A stretch of DNA of 7,708 nt from an uncultured Eubacteriales bacterium (GTDB lineage: Bacteria > Bacillota_A > Clostridia > Christensenellales > Aristaeellaceae), in the NCBI GenBank assembly GCA_900321945.1, contig ONXY01000146.1:1-7708 (forward strand). Reading direction: 5' to 3'. The first letter of the stretch is position 1. Each line of letters opens with the position of its first letter. This document shows positions 4,778 to 7,708 of the stretch, one piece after another. The position numbers were made by a program, and so were the translations under genes. The notes under the pieces are model-generated. The model saw only the letters and a program-made list of their open reading frames with translations, made no database searches and was not told the DNA's origin.

Positions 4778-7240
4778 ATGCTGAGCAGAGTGGATGCAGT
4801 ATCGAAGGACGACGTGTTCCTCCCGCTCTCGCGCCGGAAGGAGAGGGGCGTGTATTTCCTGCGCCTCGACGGATACAGCGAAGCGGTGAAGCAGTATATC
4901 TGGCGGTATCATGAAGAGGCGCGGCAGAGAGGCGCCATCGTTGAAAACCAGTTCAGCAACCCGGACGACCGGCAGCTGAGCTATTATTCCGACGTCCTGG
5001 GAACCGCGTTCCAGCCCAACGAGGCGTTTGTGTCCGCCGCGCTCCGGAAATGGATGCCGCGCATGAGCGACCGGAACCGGGCGGAGTTCGCGTCGGCGGT
5101 CTGCTGGCAGTTCGGGGAAATGAAGGCGGCCGGCAAGAACGAAAACATTCAGAAGAACGTCTACATCAAGATGATGTGCTGGCTGTATTACCGGTTCGAA
5201 AGGCTGATGCCCTTCCTCGGGGACGACGCGCCGCCCAAGATTCTGTACGAGGGGAACAGCATCACGAATCACGAGCTGGTTTTTCTCCGGATCCTTTCCT
5301 CCATCGGAACGGACATCCTCCTGCTTGAGGAAAAGAACGACGACGCCTATCTCCGGCTGGATCCCGCCTCCCGCTGGTCCCAGAAGATCGCGGAAGCCGG
5401 GACGGGGCCCTTCCCGCCGGATTTCTCCCTGAAAAGCCTCCGGAAGGCGATGGCGAATCAGGCGGCCGCCGCTCCGGCCCGGCCTCCCGTCCCGCCGGCC
5501 CCGGCGGGGCCCGCCCGGGGAAACGCGCCTTCCGCTCCGCCGCGGAGCGTGCCGCCGCAGCCGGTTCAGCGCCCGTATACCGCTCCGCCGCGGCCCGCGC
5601 AGCCGCAGCGCCCGAATCCCGCCGCTCAGCGGCCCGCGCCGCCGCAGCGGATCGACGTGGAGAGCCGCTTTCCGGCTCCGGCCCGGTCCGCCTGCACGAA
5701 CGCCTGGATGAAGGAAGCCGATATCGGCCAGATCCTTCTGCCCCCGGCTGTGCGGGGGGACGATCACAGGCTCTTCTACAACGCGTTCATCCGCGTCACC
5801 GGCGTGAAGGACAAGCTGACCTACCTGAACGAGCTGTACCAGCTGTATCAGAACCTGAAGACCAACGGGCGGAAAACGCTGGTCGTCGACGGGGCCGTCG
5901 CGGTTCCGGAGCCGGAGGAGCTGCAGAAAATCAGGCGGAGGAACTACAGATCGGCGGACGAGCTGATCGTGGATCTCGCCGGGAACCTTCCGGCCTGCGC
6001 GCAGACGGAGCTGCAGCGGTCCATTCAGCGCGCCTTCATCCGCGTGATCCGGGAAGCCGCGGCCTCGGAGAGCAACCTGAACCGGCTGACGGTGACCGCC
6101 GTCTATATTCTGTGCTGGATTCTGAGATACCAGAGCCAGCTGTTCCAGGGCTGGAAGGAAACAGACGTCCCGTGCTTCATCAAGATGGGCGGATGCGAAA
6201 GCGTTCAGGAGGCCCTGTACGTGAAGTTCCTCTCCATGCTTCCGGTCGACGTGCTCGTGCTGGCGCCGAACCTGAACCAGGTCTGTCAGCTGAAATCCGA
6301 TCAGCTTCTGGAAATCGCGGGAACGGAATCGCTGCCGGTGACGAAATTCCCGAGGCAGAACGGAAACCTGCAGATGCGCACGGTCGCGGCGCACGCCGAG
6401 GAGGACCTGACGTCCATTCTGTACACGGAGACCGGGATCTACCGGAACAGGCAGTTCAGTCAGGCCGAGACGATCACGCTGCAGACCACGTTCGACGAGA
6501 TCTTCATTCTCTGGGATCAGGAGCTGAAATTCCGTCCGAATTTCAGCACCGGCACGGGGATCGCGAACATTCCGGTGATCTTCGCCAAAATATCGGGGGT
6601 CGAGGAGGGAAAAACCCTCCCGTACTGGCAGAAGGTAAAGACGCTGAAAGACGCCGGAGACACCCTGCTGATCAGGGAGATGCCCTTCATCCAGCCCGGG
6701 GACAGCAACCGCTTCCAGCCGCTGGCCGTCAAGGGCATCAAGAACGAACGGATCCGGAAGGACGAGATCAGGGCGGCCCGGCAGTATCCCTTCGGCCTCC
6801 TGCGGGAGGAGATGCAGGAGCATATTTTCGACAAGCTTCAGCAGATGCTCGATCAGAGGCTGATCCGGGGCACGTTCGAGAACGGAACGGAATACACGGT
6901 CCTGTCCACGGTCCTGAACATGAAAAAAGAGCTGATCCGGATGATCCAGGGTTTCGATTTCACGAAAAAGAATCCGAAGATCGTCGCGATCAACACCCGG
7001 GATCAGTCCCCGTCCCTGGAGGACGCGATCCTGCTGACCTTCCTCAACAAGCTCGGTTTCGATATCGCGCTGTTCATTCCGACCGGGTATCAGACGATCG
7101 AGCGGTTCCTGAACGACAATTATCCCGTGGAACACCAGATCGGCGATTACATGTATGATCTGAGCGTTCCGGATTTCGACACCCTTCCCGCCGCAAAAGG
7201 CCGTAACTGGCTGAATAATATGTTAAGGAGAGGATTCTGA
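4778..7240 (+). CDS. yceG: YceG-like Ter-system protein with three related modules and a Pro-rich linker
   Basis: An 820-residue protein resembling Bacillus subtilis YceG (not the E. coli YceG/MltG), a family found with TerD and TelA genes and proposed to belong to a biosynthetic module; its reaction is unknown. It is well beyond the roughly 540 residues usual for the family. By eye there are three related modules, at about 24-190, 331-504 and 597-785. Each begins with a hydrophobic strand and a Gly followed by an amphipathic helix (FLRLDGYSE, AFIRVTGVKD, IFAKISGVEE). Each ends with a pattern of P-K/C-I strand, S-acidic loop, helix and a D-hydrophobic strand (GTDILLLEE, PVDVLVLAP, GFDIALFIP). 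Residues 229-305 are a Pro/Ala/Arg/Gln-rich, probably disordered linker after module 1. No membrane segment or signal peptide is seen. The start has AGAGG at 4766-4770, and the stop lies one base before the telA start. Modules 2-3 probably equal a normal YceG, with module 1 added. Confidence 0.85.
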   Translation: MLSRVDAVSKDDVFLPLSRRKERGVYFLRLDGYSEAVKQYIWRYHEEARQRGAIVENQFSNPDDRQLSYYSDVLGTAFQPNEAFVSAALRKWMPRMSDRNRAEFASAVCWQFGEMKAAGKNENIQKNVYIKMMCWLYYRFERLMPFLGDDAPPKILYEGNSITNHELVFLRILSSIGTDILLLEEKNDDAYLRLDPASRWSQKIAEAGTGPFPPDFSLKSLRKAMANQAAAAPARPPVPPAPAGPARGNAPSAPPRSVPPQPVQRPYTAPPRPAQPQRPNPAAQRPAPPQRIDVESRFPAPARSACTNAWMKEADIGQILLPPAVRGDDHRLFYNAFIRVTGVKDKLTYLNELYQLYQNLKTNGRKTLVVDGAVAVPEPEELQKIRRRNYRSADELIVDLAGNLPACAQTELQRSIQRAFIRVIREAAASESNLNRLTVTAVYILCWILRYQSQLFQGWKETDVPCFIKMGGCESVQEALYVKFLSMLPVDVLVLAPNLNQVCQLKSDQLLEIAGTESLPVTKFPRQNGNLQMRTVAAHAEEDLTSILYTETGIYRNRQFSQAETITLQTTFDEIFILWDQELKFRPNFSTGTGIANIPVIFAKISGVEEGKTLPYWQKVKTLKDAGDTLLIREMPFIQPGDSNRFQPLAVKGIKNERIRKDEIRAARQYPFGLLREEMQEHIFDKLQQMLDQRLIRGTFENGTEYTVLSTVLNMKKELIRMIQGFDFTKKNPKIVAINTRDQSPSLEDAILLTFLNKLGFDIALFIPTGYQTIERFLNDNYPVEHQIGDYMYDLSVPDFDTLPAAKGRNWLNNMLRRGF
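5462..5692 (+). repeat. Pro/Ala-rich linker with imperfect direct repeats
   Basis: This part of the YceG-like gene encodes about 77 residues dominated by Pro, Ala, Arg and Gln. At DNA level GCTCCGCCGCGG occurs at 5534-5545 and again at 5582-5593, 48 bases apart and in frame. A 20-base unit at 5591-5610 recurs at 5630-5649 with one mismatch, 39 bases apart and in frame. Growth by in-frame slippage or unequal duplication is likely, and the linker length probably varies between strains. Confidence 0.75.
7225..7233 (+). promoter_or_regulatory. Ribosome binding site of telA inside the end of the YceG-like gene
   Basis: AAGGAGAGG lies 8 nt upstream of the ATG at 7242 and is read as codons near the end of the YceG-like protein. 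Only one base separates the stop at 7238-7240 from the start, so translation of the two genes is probably coupled. A second in-frame ATG at 7248 is a less likely start. Confidence 0.8.
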
Positions 7241-7241
7241 A

Positions 7242-7708
7242 ATGGCTATGAACTTCAACAGACCCGCCCAGCAGACGCAGACGGCGGCCCCCGCCCCGGC
7301 GCAGACCATGGATATCGTGGAGGTGAAACCCTATGATATCGCCGCGGACCGGGAGGAGACAAGCAGGGCGCTGGCGCACTCGCCGGAGGTGGAGGCGCTG
7401 ACCGCCCAGATCGACGTGAGCAATCCGGACACGATCACGTCCTTCGGCGCCCAGTCCGCCGAGGAGATCTCCAAGGCTTCCGACCTCGTCCTGCGGAGCA
7501 TGAACATGTCGCAGATCGACGAGACCGGCAAACTGCTGACGACCCTCGGAAAGATCATGGATCAGTTCGACATCAACGAGATCCGTGAAAACCCCTCGCT
7601 GTTCGGAAAGCTGTTCGGAAACATGCGGAAGCAGCTGGACAAAATCCTCGCGAAATACAACACCATGGGCGACGAGGTGGACAAGATCTATATCCAGCTG
7701 AAGCAGTA
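7242..7708 (+). CDS. telA: TelA/YceH-family toxic anion resistance protein, 3'-truncated
   Basis: The N-terminal 155 residues of a TelA-family protein, the cytoplasmic partner of YceG and TerD in tellurite and cell-envelope stress loci; the gene runs off the window. A Pro/Ala/Gln/Thr-rich low-complexity leader (about 6-22) comes first, followed by the family's conserved start: ITSFGAQSAEEISKASDLVL (65-84), then D-x-TGKLLTTLGKIMDQFD (93-110) and an FGKLFGNMRKQLDKI segment (121-135). The last 25 residues look like the start of a long helical or coiled-coil region, as expected for TelA, which is usually around 360-400 residues. Its molecular activity is not known. One base separates it from the YceG-like gene, and YceG-TelA adjacency matches yceG-yceH of Bacillus subtilis, which supports both assignments. 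Confidence 0.88.
   Translation, partial: MAMNFNRPAQQTQTAAPAPAQTMDIVEVKPYDIAADREETSRALAHSPEVEALTAQIDVSNPDTITSFGAQSAEEISKASDLVLRSMNMSQIDETGKLLTTLGKIMDQFDINEIRENPSLFGKLFGNMRKQLDKILAKYNTMGDEVDKIYIQLKQ

Noticed and set aside
4706..7135. Very long open frame on the minus strand opposite the YceG-like gene (809 codons)
   Set aside because: It is a product of GC-rich codon bias in the forward gene. Its translation is Arg/Gly/Asp/Val-rich with no recognisable family motif, while the forward frame shows clear YceG-like features, a ribosome binding site and operon spacing.
1..7708. CRISPR arrays, tRNA or rRNA genes, insertion sequences, attachment sites
   Set aside because: None were seen: there is no regularly spaced repeat, cloverleaf pattern, transposase or integrase frame, or terminal inverted repeat.

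Overview
The window is one densely packed, all-forward-strand locus of a tellurite-resistance/stress ('Ter') gene cluster. Every gene lies on the + strand. Base composition is clearly GC-rich, with G/C-ending codons. Ribosome binding sites are strong AAGGAGG types at 6-8 nt spacing. Gene content resembles the Bacillus subtilis yceCDEFGH operon. Together these suggest a GC-rich Gram-positive of the Firmicutes/Clostridia type; this is inference, since no taxonomic marker gene is present.

Layout: (1) 2-2188, a P-type Ca2+-ATPase of the plasma-membrane (PMCA, P2B-like) type, truncated at its N-terminus by the window edge. (2) 2201-2779, 2809-3429 and 3471-4055, three TerD-family proteins in tandem; the middle one is divergent and carries an insertion. 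(3) 4056-4170, a 115-nt intergenic region holding a strong Rho-independent terminator hairpin, with no convincing promoter before the next gene. (4) 4171-4761, a compact rhomboid-family intramembrane serine protease with an intact catalytic set. (5) 4778-7240, an 820-residue YceG-like protein (the 'biosynthetic module' family linked to Ter systems) that appears to hold three related modules and a proline-rich linker. (6) 7242 to the window end, the N-terminal 155 residues of a TelA/YceH toxic-anion-resistance family protein.

Working model: the ATPase moves Ca2+ across the membrane, and the TerD proteins (a known Ca2+-binding family) act as cytoplasmic sensors or scaffolds. YceG and TelA form the conserved downstream arm. 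The membrane protein between TerD and YceG, which is TerC (YceF) in B. subtilis, is here a rhomboid protease. The hairpin between the TerD block and the rhomboid-yceG-telA block sits where an attenuator would. The last codons of the third terD gene are complementary to the 5' arm of that hairpin, which allows a mutually exclusive fold. The most noteworthy points are the rhomboid in the TerC position, the possible attenuation switch, and the three-module YceG protein.
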